Part shown: positions 21,601-32,647 of the stretch, piece by piece
Position numbering within the stretch: position 1 is the first letter of the stretch
How the letters are laid out: the number at the start of each line of letters is the position of its first letter
Assembly (NCBI GenBank): GCA_013396655.1
Contig: WBMV01000073.1
Coordinates: forward strand, 356,738 to 420,737
Reading direction: 5' to 3'
Source of the DNA: Campylorhamphus procurvoides
Taxonomy: Eukaryota > Chordata > Aves > Passeriformes > Dendrocolaptidae
DNA length: 64,000 nucleotides
Made by a program: the position numbers and the translations under genes
The notes under the pieces: model-generated
Told to the model about the DNA's origin: nothing
The model's input: the letters and a program-made list of their open reading frames with translations, nothing else
The model's database searches: none

Positions 21601-24559
21601 CTACTTTTTCCTTTCCCTTTTCTTATTTAAACTGCATTTTCGTGCTGTGCTGATAAGCAAGGGGAAGCCTGGGAGCACTGGTGGGTGGTTTGGTGGCTGG
21701 GGCTGGCTCGTGGGTGTCCACATTTCCCCCTCCACAGGCTGCTGCAGTGCAGGTATGATGGACAGAATGGTCCAGCAAAGCCCTCTTTCCAAAACTGACA
21801 CCCCAAGCCCCTGTAAGTGGGTTTGGGGATGTCAGAAGCTAGAATTTGATGAAGTCATGGCAGGGTTATATGATGGTGTGTATCTCCTGTATAGGTGACT
21901 CAAAATGTTCACTGTTAAACCTGCACCACAAAGTGGGAGATACAGTGTGCTCTGGGGCTGTGTGAACAGCTGATGCCCATCTGGAGTAACTGGGATGAAT
22001 GCAGTGGTTATAAAGCTACAGCAGCAGTGCTGGGGCAGGACTGGTCTTCTCCCCAGACAAGAAAAAGACCTTCCCCCCTGACTGCTCTAGTGATGGAAAG
22101 GATGAGGTGTCTCCAGGAGTTCATGGACCGTGCTAAGGGGAAAACCTCCAGGTCTCCTCGCCGCAGTGTTTTGTGTCTACCCACCTCCCAGAGTGGCTCA
22201 GTAAATCAACAAGGCTCCCCTCTGTGCCTGCTGAAACCCCTCCAGCCGTCTCGCACAGATGACCGTTGAGGTGATGAGGAAGGTTAATTGACTCTGACAA
22301 ATATTTACCTGTTTCTCTGGGTTTACAGAAACCTCACTCCAGCCCCAGCTTTGAAGTGGAGTTCAAAGCCCCAGCAGCGCTGACGTCTTGGGAGGAACGA
22401 GCTCTCTCCAGCGTGCAAAAACGCTGTTCTACAAGGAGGGGAACTGCATCCCCCGTCCTCCTCCTTGGGCATCTGGTGCAGTGCTGGTATTTTCCATCAT
22501 CTCACAGGGTTCTGCTCATCTCTCCACACCGGGATAAGATCTGCTTTGCCAATTGTTTGGAGCTTACATTAAATAATCAGCCCAAAGAAAGGCCACCTTC
22601 CAACGAAGAGGCAGAGCATACATCTCATGTATTTTTTTTCCTAACCTCTGAATGATGTCAACTGAGATTGGGCTGAGTTGCACATCTGTGGTGGGGTCAT
22701 ATTTAAAAAAAAAATAGCTTGTTTAATCTGTACAAATAAACACTTGTGAAAAGAATCCTGTTTCTTTAAGTGAAGGTGGTAAATGCTCTGATTTAGTTAA
22801 AGCACTAGGACTTGGCTTTAATTTTATTTTTCACCAGACTTAAAGCTAGAAGAGAAAAAGAAAAGTTGTTTATTCTCAGAACAGATAGAGTCTAGGCAGC
22901 AGGGTTTTTTCACAGGATAGTGGTCTCTGTGCACTATTGACCACCTTCCCTATCTTCCTTCCACTTGGTAAGATGCAGGCTGGATCCCTGTGTTTTGGGA
23001 GGTGTTCCATTCCTGTCAGGCTGGGATGTGCTTCCTTGGTGAAAGCTGAAAGCAGCCAGCCTGGTCCACTTCACGTTGAGAAACTGGGCCAGACCATAAT
23101 GAACCAGTAATGGTCCTGCCAGCCTCTTGTGCCTGACAGCAAAATGTCATGAGATGCCTTGGGGAAGGTACAGAAGCTCTCAAATGAACACTTCAGGCTT
23201 AATCTTAACCCTTATGCAGTTTTTCTATTCCTGGTGCTCCCAAACTCCTGCAGAAGATAAAGGGAAGAGTCCTGGCTGGGAAAAAGTGTGATAAACTGGG
23301 GCCCAGGCACCAGAACAGCTCTGGGCTTCTTTTTGAGGCAAATTCATTCCTTCCCTGCCCTAGTCCTGGGCATGGCTGACCTGGGCATTGCTCAGCACAC
23401 TTCACACTGACACATCCTCTCACCTCACTGTTTTTCTCCCTGTTTTGTCTTTCAGATGACACCAGTGGTTGATGGCCACACCAAGAAACTCCACAGTCTG
23501 GGGCATCTTGTTTCTTCTGAGAAAGCCTGAGATGTGGAGCAGCCCTGTGGTGAAAGAGCAGGGCAAGGTGAGCAGAGGTGTTGAGCTTACTCAACACAGG
23601 GAATACACAGGTGAAAAACTGAACAAATAATTTAAAATATATATATATATTGCACATCTAAATTAAGCCTGTGACAATCTTAAGTGCACTGGCTCCTCAG
23701 CACATCCTTTGAACTTTTTTGTAATTATTATTTTTTATCTGCAGAGCATTTCAATGGTCATTATGGTCAGGACAAATCCAAATCACACTTCCAGCCAACA
23801 CTTTTATCATTATCCAAGCCAGTAAAGCACAGATTAAATATTATGTATGTATATATTTTAGTTTTACACTTAAACATTTGTAATTATATATTGGACTGGA
23901 ATAGCTACAGCTCATGTTTTGTGGCTGGCTGTGCCAGGTATCCAGTCAAGAAACCAGGACTGAACTGTGGTCCTGCAGTTAATCAACACAAAGTCACTTC
24001 CAAATTTTACACCTGAATATATGACTCTGATTCTTTCCTGCAAATATATGAGCTAAAAATGTACAACTAAAGGCTGAAAAGTTCATATTTCTGAATTTGA
24101 ATTAGTAAGCACAGACCAATTCCTTACCATATTTGATCAGTTGCAATAAATGGCAGTTTCTTCATTTAAAAAAATAAAAAAAAAAAGCAGTGTTTTGGTA
24201 CAGTAGCTCAAGGGCCACCCAGCAAAGGGTTTTGTGGAAATTGTCATTGAGTTTTGTGTAATCTTTGATCCATGATTGATAATCCTTATAGAAAGGGAAT
24301 AAATGTGAACAACGAAAAGTGCTTTTAGTACATGGCCAAGAGAAAGGTTAATTGGTCTGGGCAGGAGTTAATTCCCAGTAACTGCTGGTGGAAAAACACT
24401 GCCTGCTCAGCCTGCAGGGAAAAACCTACTCAGCAGCTACTCCTGAAAGACATCGAGAATCAAATTAATTCAAATGCACAGGTTGTGGGGGGGTGGGGAG
24501 TGTCTTTGGCAAACATGGAAGGTGTGAATTATACACAGTGAGAAATAAGGGGAATATTT

Positions 24560-24760
24560 CAGCAAGGAGCTGCAAGTGCAGCCACCACAGCAGTTCAAGG
24601 AAGTCAGGCAATTAGAGATAAACATGACTAATTAAGACCATTTTGTGCCCAAGCACATGTACACTTAATCACATGAATTATATATTTTTCCACGTGTAAT
24701 CTCATCCCCACTTCATCTGCTAATGAGCTTTTTAATTTGTATTGTAGGCAGAGTAGCTAT
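24560..24760. other. Candidate conserved noncoding element
   Basis: A dense cluster of homeodomain-type cores: CAATTAGAG, GACTAATTAAG, CTTAATCAC, CTAATGAGC and TTTTTAATTTG. No frame and no repeat signature. An enhancer role is only inferred. Confidence 0.3.
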
Positions 24761-26286
24761 TTTACATCTTTGTGAGCTCTGCTTATTTTTAAGCGCTTCA
24801 GACCATTATTGCAGCCCTCTGCAACCTCACCATTTTCTCCTAAAGAAATTTAGGAAGGAGAAGGACAGAACCTCTCCCATATTCTGCTCAGGGTGTGGGG
24901 AGGTTAAGGGACTTGCCTGTGGTGGGAGGGGGAGTTTGTCAGAGCCACAGATGAAGCCCAGCTCCTCGGAGTCTTGCTCATCACAAGACATTCTCTCCTG
25001 TAAATTAAACCCCATCATTAGTCTGCTCTGCTGCGATCTGGCTGTGCCAAGCAAGAAATGTAAATATTTTGTAGCAGTAGGTATTAATTTGTAGCATTAA
25101 TAAAGCACGCACCACTGAAAACTGAATTGGCTCTTTCTTACACTTTGCCCCATATCCCAAAATATTTTGATCTTTGGATGTAACCACCAAACAAGCTGCA
25201 AATTCCCTGCAGCTCAGATCATACCCTTCCTATTCACTTGAGGAGAGTCAGAGGGGAAATGTGTGACCTGCAGAGGTTTTCAGCCTGGGCCCAGCAATAG
25301 TTCAGTCTGTACAAATTGTCTGGGGTTAATTTCCACATCTTTTTCTAAAATTCTTGGGGTTTCAGGACAGGGAAAGACCTTTCCCATTAATTTGGCCACA
25401 CTGGTGGTGAGTTACCAATGTCTGCCTTCTGTCTCTCAGCTCAGCATCTCCACTGTAAAAAAAACACATCATCCACTCACAGGTCAACCTTGGTTCTGCC
25501 TGGCACAATGATATGTCTGGGGCTTGTAGGAAGAGCATCCCTGTCCATCAGAGATGGGCAGCAAAGATCCCAGTGTGAGGGAAAGGCTGCTGCGCCTCCA
25601 CCCTGGGCTGCATTTCAAAGGCACCACTGACACAAGGGAACAAAGCACAATATTATTTTTTTAATCTTTTCTTTCTAAGCCAACAGTAAATAGAGAAGGC
25701 TGTGGAGCTCAAACCACTGAGCTTGATGAACAGCGTCTCAGCAAAGGGCCAAAACCATCTTAAACTCCGAGCTTAAGCTCCCATTAGTCAAAGAAAATAC
25801 AGCCCAAATTATGCTTATGTAGCACCTCTCATGCAAACATCCTGGGATGCTCCAAGATCAAACTCAAACACAATCAATCATGGAGATGTGAGCAGAGTCC
25901 ACCAAGGAAAACAGAGAGCAGGGGAGGCTGGTCAGGAATGAGCAGCACAGCTGCTGTGAGCACCTGGCTCCCCAAGGGCAGGGCTGGGGGAGAGAGGGCC
26001 CCTGGGCAGGCAGGGATGGGTGAGCAGGTGCCAGAGGGCTGCGGGAATTGCTGGGAGGTACAAGGACAAGCTGGGAAGAAAGCAGGCCTCCCAGACCCAC
26101 ATGGGCTGTTACTGGTGAGGTCAATCTTCCCCTCTGAGTGTGCAGACACAGGCTGGTGGCTCTGCCAGTCCCCATGGGTTGGATGCTTGGATGGGCACCC
26201 GTCATTTCCTCCTGGTGCCCCTGCAGTGCACCTTCCCTCTGGTGTCAATTGGGCTGTGAGAACCCACCTTAGCCCAAACTTGGGTC

Positions 26287-26375
26287 AGAGAATCACAGAA
26301 TATTCTGTGTTGGAAAGGACCCACAAGGACCATCAAGTTCAACTCTTAAGTGAATGACCAGTATAAGGATTGAAG
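26287..26375 (-). mobile_element. CR1 LINE 3'-end fragment
   Basis: It begins GAATCACAGAATATTCTG and continues TTGGAAAGGACCCACAAGGA then AACTCTTAAGTGAATGACC. This is the reverse-strand look of an avian CR1 3' end. A short, 5'-truncated copy. Confidence 0.8.
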
Positions 26376-28164
26376 AACCATTCTGTGTGTTTTGTAGCAA
26401 AATTTCTGTAGCCTTTCTCTCCTTCTCCAGACATCCTTCCTTGGTTGCAACATGGAGCAGTGGACCCAGAAATCTCAGAAAATAAAAAAGTAATTCCTGT
26501 TCAGCACAGTCAAGAGGCTTACTTTTACTGTTTGATCTGAGATTTCAGTCTGAAAGGTCTGAATTTCTCCACAGCTAATTTTAAACACACAAATTAGGTG
26601 TACAGTTGCCCTGGGCTCCTGGAAAGGCCTGCTAAGGCTGTCTTTCCACGGACTATGTACTGAGACTGGGGTGACTCTGCTCCCAGATGGGGAGCCTCAG
26701 CTCTGCAGAAGTTCTGCCATAATCTCACATCATCAAGACTGACTTCTTCTGAAAGATTTCAGCTTGAATCAGGCAGTGATTTGGTGAAGTTCAGGAAAAA
26801 GATACAGTGAGAGGGAAGGACAGCCACATCTGCTATACCTGATTAGATAGTTTGATTTCACATGGCTTATATCTGTCATAGCTTGATCAAGTGTCTGTGA
26901 GAGCTCTTTAGGAACCTTCTGCAATCCCCTTAAAACAAACCTTATTCCCTGTTTATGAATAAAAGCTTTTCTCTGCAGTTTTAAAAGACCTAAACTGTGT
27001 TTCTCTGATTCTTTACAGAGGAATGACGATTGGTTCCTCAGAAGGACTATCAGCCTTGGCTGGTGCTCATGTCAGCAAATACATGGCTTAAAAGTCAAGA
27101 TTTACCCTAAATCTGCAGAACACCTGGACCCAGTTGAGCTTTGCTCACTGCACTTGTGAGAATTGATGATTTACAGAGATAATCCTCAGACATTTCAAGC
27201 TGGGCCGAGGATAGACACATTTCCAGCCCGTGCCATCAACTCCATTCATCTGGAACAGGTGCCAAGCTTACGAAATCCTCCTGCGTGTGGCAGACACCAC
27301 AACACGCTTCATTAGCAGCCAGCTGAGCAGCTCCCACCTCCTGCAAACGGTCTGGGGATCAGAGACCCAAACCTGGGAAGCAGAGGAGGCAAGGTTTCAA
27401 AGGCAGAGGGGATTTAGGCAGACAATGACGGACTCTGTGAAACCTCCTCCCAGCCCCTCTTATCCTCCTGCCTCGTTTGAGTGAACGCAGCTGCCTGTCG
27501 TTTCTAATTCGGGGTGCAATGCTGGGGCTGGGAGTGCTAGACATGGCCGTGGCAGTCTTATTAAAAACAACATCTAATAAATTGCCAAATGCCATTTACC
27601 CTGGATAACCTCCTCAGTTGAAACCCTCCGTATCTGCTGGGGCTGCTTTGATGTGTCATTCTGCCCTCTCAGCCCAGATGTTGTCACAGATTTGCTAACA
27701 ATGACGGCAAAACAGCTTTGAAATGCGCTCTGGCAAGAAATACTTTCCCATCCTGTCTCAGATAGGGCCTGCTTTTTTCCCCTCTCTCACATTTTTCTTA
27801 CTAAGGCCATTGGGATGAATAAAGGCTCTTTGTTCATTGAGCCATTTCTCTGCTTGCTGATGCCTTTTTTATATTTTAAAAACTAAGCTGAAATGACAGC
27901 AGCAGCTGTTCAATAGATGAAATAGGCTTCAAATACCACAGTGACGGCCAGTGCTTGGACACCACTTTCAGCCATAAACATGGACAGTGAAAAGGCGTGG
28001 GAGCACTAACAGCTCCAGAAATACTTTCTCCCTCTCTCATAAGCCCCAGGGAAAATTAAAATAATTCCACTGAGTGAGAAAATTCTCAGTTTCTCTTGAG
28101 TATCATGGTTAGACCCTCTCTTTCACAGGGCCTGGCACCCTACTTAGAAATAGTGGATGTGCAT

Positions 28165-28430
28165 TTATAGGGCAAGAGAAAATGGCCTTAAGTTGCACCA
28201 GGGGAGGTTTAGATTGCAGATTAGGGAAAATTTCTTACAGAAAGGGTTATCAAGCATTGAAATAGGCTGCCCAAAGTGGTGGTGGGGACACGGTTTCTGC
28301 AGGGATTTCAAAGCCATGTGGATGCGGTGCTTGGGGTCATGGTTTAGTGAAGGGTTTGGCAGTGCTGGGTTAACAGTTAGATTTGATGATCTTAAAGTTC
28401 TTTTCCATCCTAAATGATTCTGTGGTTCCT
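28165..28430 (+). mobile_element. CR1 LINE 3'-end copy
   Basis: It carries the usual CR1 order: TTAAGTTGCACCAGGGGAGG, a TTTAGATTG block, GGGTTATCAAGCATTG, AGGCTGCCC, GGTTTAGTG, then GATTTGATGATCTTAAAG and a degenerate ATTCTGTGG tail. It is a heavily 5'-truncated fossil with no coding capacity. Confidence 0.9.
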
Positions 28431-28494
28431 CTTTGCAGTCTACAATTTCCTTGTGAGGGGAAGTTGAGGAGCAAACATTGATCTCTTCTCTCTG

Positions 28495-28800
28495 GTAACC
28501 GGTGACAGGACCCGAGGGAATGGCCTGCAGTTATTTCAGGGCAGGTTTAGGTTGGATATCAGGGAAAGGTTCTTTCCCCAAATGGTGGTTGGGCACTGCA
28601 CAGGCTCCCCAGGGCAGTGGTCACAGCACCAAGGCTGACAGAGCTCAGGGAGCGTTTGGACAACGCTCTCAGGCTCATAGTGGGATTGTTGGGAATGTCC
28701 TGTGCAGATCCAGGAGCTGGACTTGATGATCCCTGCAGATCCCTTCCAACTCAGACTATTCTCTGTTTCTGTGATTCTGCAATTCCATGATTCCATGATA
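28495..28800 (+). mobile_element. CR1 LINE 3'-end copy (second, different subfamily)
   Basis: It starts near GACAGGACCCGAGGGAATGG, then GGTTTAGGTTGGATATCAGG, the GTTTGGACAACGCTCTCAGG block, CTGGACTTGATGATCC, and the diagnostic tail of repeated ATTCCATG/GATTC units. It lies head-to-tail with the previous copy. Confidence 0.92.
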
Positions 28801-29065
28801 CAGACATGTCAGAGGATCGGATACATGATACAAGCCCACAGAGCATCCCTTCTGACGCTGTTCTCTGGAAACACCATGCCCGCTAGGAATGGATGCCAAA
28901 GCCCATCTGTGTCCTCGTTTTGAACAGATGAGAGTGTGAAACTCATGTCCCTGAGCACACCTTTGGACATGGGCACAGTGACCTTCCCTCTGGCTCTGTG
29001 TGGATTCCCATGGACCCGGTGTGGGTGTGCTGCCGTGGGACACCTGCCGGGGGCACAGGGGCTGC

Positions 29066-29337
29066 CCATGCCGTGTCATATCGTGCCATACCATGCCGTA
29101 CCGTGCCATATCATGCAATACTGTACTGTGCCATGCCATACTGTAAAGTGCCGTGTCATACCGTGAAATACCCTGCTATACCATGCTGTGCTGTACCGCG
29201 CTGTGCCATACCATCCCATCCCGTGCCATGCCGTACCATCTCATGCCATCCTGCGCCATACCATGCCATGCTGTTCCATTCCATCCCGTACCATCCCACC
29301 CCCCCCCATCCGGTCCTATTCTATCCCACCCTATCCC
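29066..29337 (+). repeat. Degenerate CCATR/CCGTR pentamer tandem repeat
   Basis: About 270 bp made almost wholly of 5-bp words CCATA, CCATG, CCGTG, CCGTA and CTGTA, becoming CCATC-rich at the right end. It stops directly at an assembly N (29339) against FITM2 exon 1. The repeat itself probably caused the gap. Confidence 0.9.
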
Positions 29338-29338
29338 A

Positions 29339-29339
29339 N
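29339..29339. other. Assembly gap (single N)
   Basis: This is the only ambiguous base I noticed in the window. It sits exactly between the pentamer repeat and the first readable FITM2 codon, so its single-base length probably does not reflect the true missing sequence. Confidence 0.85.
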
Positions 29340-29340
29340 G

Positions 29341-29462
29341 ACCCGGGCCCGCCGCCGCCTGCCCCCTCTGCTGCTCGCCATCGCCCTGCTCGGCTCCGCG
29401 CTCAAGGACACCGGCGTGGTGCCCGACACGCCGCTGCGGAACAAGCGCAACCCGCTCAATGT
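29341..29462 (+). other. FITM2: FITM2 exon 1, partial
   Basis: The visible part starts TRARRRLPPLLL and ends PLNV, with V split GT/G. The donor is GTGAGC at 29463. It is GC-rich and the start codon is missing. Confidence 0.9.
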
Positions 29463-32197
29463 GTGAGCAGCGGGGCCGGGGGGGCTGAGGGGGCCGCGCT
29501 GAGGGGACGCGGGCTGGGGGCGCGTTGTGGGGCCGGCCAGGGCCCGGGGGTCGGCGCTGTCAGGGGGGGTGTGATCGCCCCAGGATCTGCTGCTCTGGAG
29601 GGGCTCGAAGCATCGGGAGCGGCTCGGGTTTGACTGGAAAGGGCGGGGATAAAAAGGGGTTTTTTTTAGTTTTAATTTCTGGAACTCCCAGTGATTCCTC
29701 GTATTTGAGTAAACTGGTTATTGCTCAGCTGATACGGGCCGAGAATAAGTAGAAGATGAGTCTCTGAGCTGCAGAAAAGTAGTGTTTCAGGGTCTCGGGT
29801 GCATAGAATGTGCTGAGCTGGAAGGGACCCGTCGGGATGATGAGCCCCACTGCTGCTGGACCGCAGGGCACTGCAGGGATCCCACCGTGTGCTGGGAGCA
29901 TCGCCCAAACACTTGTGGAACTCTGAGCCTCGGTGCCCTGTCCACTGCCCTGTCCACTGCCCGACCACTCTGATAGGCATCTCTCCTAAGAGCAGAGTGA
30001 CTGCCATCCTTTAATAGCACTCGGGCCATGATTTAACCGGCTTAGTCATTCTGTAAAACTGCCTTTGAACATTTTCAGGGGCATGAGGAAGCGATGAGCT
30101 GGGCCAAAGCACGTGTGCTGTACCTGCTACAGGTCAGAAAGTGACTTGGGGAATTTTGCACTTTATTGATTCGGATTTGTCATCTGGTGACATGTAGCAG
30201 AGGAGCTGCTCTTAGTGTGATTGAAAGAGCATTGGCAGGAATGCTTAGAGAAATTGATCTTACAGCTAAAGCGTACTGCAGTTCTCCCTTATAAGTAGAG
30301 GAGGGTGAGCTGTACTGACAGTTCCAGAAGCAAGTTTTTTTCCCCCTACAAATTACTTGCCTGCTGGTTTGTCAGCAGTAAAGTTGGCAGTCTTTATTAC
30401 TTTTAAATAATAAAACGTGAATTTTATTTTCGATTACTATTCCATGGTAGCAGCTGTAGTTGCCACACAAATGTCACTTCTGTTAAATTAAAGAGTGAAG
30501 AAGGCACTCCTCAGTATCTTGGTCAAGGCCCTGACAGTTTTGTTAGGGACTTAAGGAAGATAGAGAACTCTAGTTCTGTTTGTCTTTGTCTTGGATGCTG
30601 AGGTGAGTGTTAAATGATCCCTGTGTGTGTCTGGCCATAGCTCAGCCATGGAGAAGAGTTCTGTTTCTGTTTTCAGACCATGCTCTGGGTAATGGGAGTG
30701 CTACACAGTTCCCCTTTCCCACCAGCTGATAGGAAGCAAAATCCATTGGAAGTTGGTGATGGGAGAAAGAAGATGCTGGGCTGTGGCCTCCTTAAGTCAT
30801 TAGTGAATTCACTTGCACATGCTCCAGTGTAAGACTGGAAAAGAGGACTAGCTATGCAGTATTGTCTCCTGCTAGACAATGTATCAGCATATCATCAGGT
30901 GGTTTTCAAGATTTTATGGGCATCACAGCAAAATTTCTCACAGTAGGGAGTGAATTTAGGGATGGAAGGATTTGTGTAAGCCAAAAGAAAGGACAGCAAA
31001 GGAGCAGATGCATTGTGCTGCTTCATTTGTTTAGAAGGACATGAGGGAGGAAGAGCTTCATGGGCTGATTAGAGGAAAGAGCCAGCCCTGCTGGCTATCT
31101 TGATGTTAAATCAAAGTTTTGAAGGGCTTTGGAAGCAGATAAATGAGAGGGAGGAAGAGTCAGAGAAAGGGTTACTGTGGTCTGGGTGGCAAGCTAAAAA
31201 TACACCCTTTGCAGCTGCATTTTGAGTAGGGCAGGGTTGTGCAGGTTTGTAGGGTAAAAGTGATTGCAAAACTGAGCTGCAAGTCTGCTGCAGTGAATGA
31301 GGGCTCTGGGGCCAAGGGAACACTGCCTGGGGAACGAGTACCTGGCTGAGGCAGTATTCAGGTGCTGGGCCTCAGGGAAGTACTGCAGAGAGGGTTACGA
31401 TTTTAGCTTTGAGAGGAGGGCACAACTGCCTAATTTATATGAGTTTTATATCCGTTCTGAACACTGATGGTGAAAATTTTAATGAGCCACCGCTTACCAC
31501 AGCTGCTGTGAAGTTTCACACGTGCTTGTTCCTCCTTTGCCTTTCCTCTGGCAGGTACTTCGTGAAGTTGGCCTGGGCTTGGACCCTGTGGCTGCTACTG
31601 CCCTTCATCACACTCACCACTTACCAGCTGGCCAGGAGCAAGTTCCTGTACGGCCGCACGAGGAGCGTTCTGCTGGTGCTGCGGCGCCTGAGCGCGCTGG
31701 CCGTGGGCACAGCTGTGTGGTACGTCTGCACCCAGCTCTTCGTGTACATCGAGAACCTCACCGGGGAGTGCTCCATCGCTGCCAAACCCGGGGAGACCCC
31801 CCGGCTCTACGCCACCAAGCACGAGTGCCACCAGGACAGCGGGGTCTGGAACGGCTTTGATATCTCAGGGCACTGCTTTCTGCTCTCCTACTGTGCCCTG
31901 ATGATCCTGGAGGAGGTGGCTGTGCTGGAAGGCTTGTCCATAGACCAGAACTCTAAGCTGCGTGTGGTGATCAACATCCTGTTTGTGTCCTTGTGTTTTC
32001 TCACCATGATTTGGGTGTTCATGTTCCTCTGTACTGCCCTGTATTTCCATGACTTCAGTCAAAAGCTTCTTGGTGTGCTGATAGGTCTGTCAGGTTGGTA
32101 TGGGACGTACAGATTTTGGTATTTGAAACCCTTTTCTCCTGGACTACCTCTTCCCAATATACCTTTGAGTTCAAAGAAATACAGCTATAGCAGATAA
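29341..32197 (+). CDS. FITM2: Fat storage-inducing transmembrane protein 2 (FIT2), 5' end missing
   Basis: CDS = 29341-29462 (5' incomplete) joined to 31555-32197. FIT2 is an ER multipass acyl-CoA diphosphatase needed for normal lipid-droplet budding. 254 residues are readable. Exon 1 gives one hydrophobic segment (PPLLLAIALLG) and the family's NKRNPLNV. Exon 2 gives YFVKLAWAWT, four to five further membrane segments, and the two catalytic histidines of the phosphatase-like fold: SGHCF (His at 31871-31873) and YFHDF (His at 32048-32050). The end is WYGTYRFWYLKPFSPG and a lysine-rich tail. It is FITM2 rather than FITM1 by these motifs and by its neighbours. From the human protein, about 16 N-terminal residues and the ATG are lost at the gap at 29339. 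The segment after the second membrane helix is longer than I recall for human. Confidence 0.95.
29463..29570 (+). other. G-run cluster with G-quadruplex potential
   Basis: Immediately after the FITM2 donor there are many GGGG to GGGGGGG runs at short spacing on the coding strand. They could fold in DNA or nascent RNA. This is a sequence pattern only. Confidence 0.5.
29800..29985 (-). mobile_element. CR1 LINE 3'-end fragment in FITM2 intron 1
   Basis: It reads TAGAATGTGCTGAGCTGGAA then GGGACC, then GGGATCCCACCGTGTGCTGG, GAGCATCGCCCAAACACTTG and GAGCCTCGGTGC. This is the antisense view of an avian CR1 3' end. It includes a small internal duplication of CCCTGTCCACTG. Confidence 0.85.
31555..32197 (+). 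other. FITM2: FITM2 exon 2 with stop
   Basis: The acceptor is CTCTGGCAG. It encodes 213 residues, Y to SYSR, then TAA. It holds both catalytic histidines and most of the membrane segments. Confidence 0.95.
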
Positions 32198-32271
32198 AAT
32201 AGGTTTTAAAATACTTTGGATTTTGCTTTCAGTACTGGAGTAGTTGGATGTAGGAATAGTTACTGTATTTC

Positions 32272-32647
32272 TGTGATGGACAAAGAACACACACACAGGT
32301 TTAGGGCAAGAAAAGATTAACAACTAGCAGCCGTTTTATTATTATAAGGCCTGTCTTTTATACTTTTCCGTATCTGTCCACACATATACATGCCACACTC
32401 TGTTGGCCAAGAACTTCTATCCATGAGCCTTAGACCATCTTCTGATAGGTAGTTCACATCTCTCCTCGTGCTGGTAAATCTCAAAACACATCTTGTTATT
32501 CACACTTGTTTTTCTCAGTTGTTTTTCTCCTTTCTGCTACTTTCCCATGCCTGGTGCAAGGCCATGGGCATCTCCCCTCCACTTTCCCATGCTCACAGCT
32601 GCATCCTTTCAAGGCCAAAGCAGTCTTCTGCCCAGAAATCTTCCACA
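32272..32647 (-). mobile_element. Solo LTR of an endogenous retrovirus (ERVK-like)
   Basis: 376 bp bounded by TGTGG at its 5' end and ATCACA at its 3' end (minus orientation). It is flanked by perfect 6-bp direct repeats TATTTC (32266-32271 and 32648-32653), which are target-site duplications. Inside are a TATAAAAG box (32355-32362) and, 14 bp on, an AATAAA signal (32335-32340), the usual order at the U3/R border. There are no internal genes, so it is a recombined solo LTR. A 6-bp duplication is typical of class II (ERVK) elements. It lies antisense in the likely FITM2 3' UTR. Confidence 0.85.

Larger units (their letters stand above)
14600..28160. other. Intergenic region between R3HDML and FITM2
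   Basis: No gene that I can support. Open frames are short and unlike any family I know. It holds an AT-rich repeat near 16.9 kb, one CR1 fragment near 26.3 kb, a small GC-rich triplication at 15.57 kb, and three blocks whose composition suggests conserved regulatory DNA (about 18400-18640, 24560-24760 and 27560-28010). Confidence 0.55.
29463..31554 (+). other. FITM2 intron 1
   Basis: 2,092 bp. The first 200 bp are a continuation of the CpG island with many G-runs. A reverse CR1 fragment occupies about 29800-29985. The rest is unique, with nothing that looks coding. Confidence 0.75.

Noticed and set aside
23205..23657. 150-codon minus-strand frame
   Set aside because: It ends in an AT microsatellite, has no family resemblance, and no splice or promoter context.
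28998..29633. 211-codon plus-strand frame through the pentamer repeat into FITM2 exon 1
   Set aside because: The 5' part is tandem repeat read in three frames, and the part over the exon is out of the FITM2 frame. It crosses the N.
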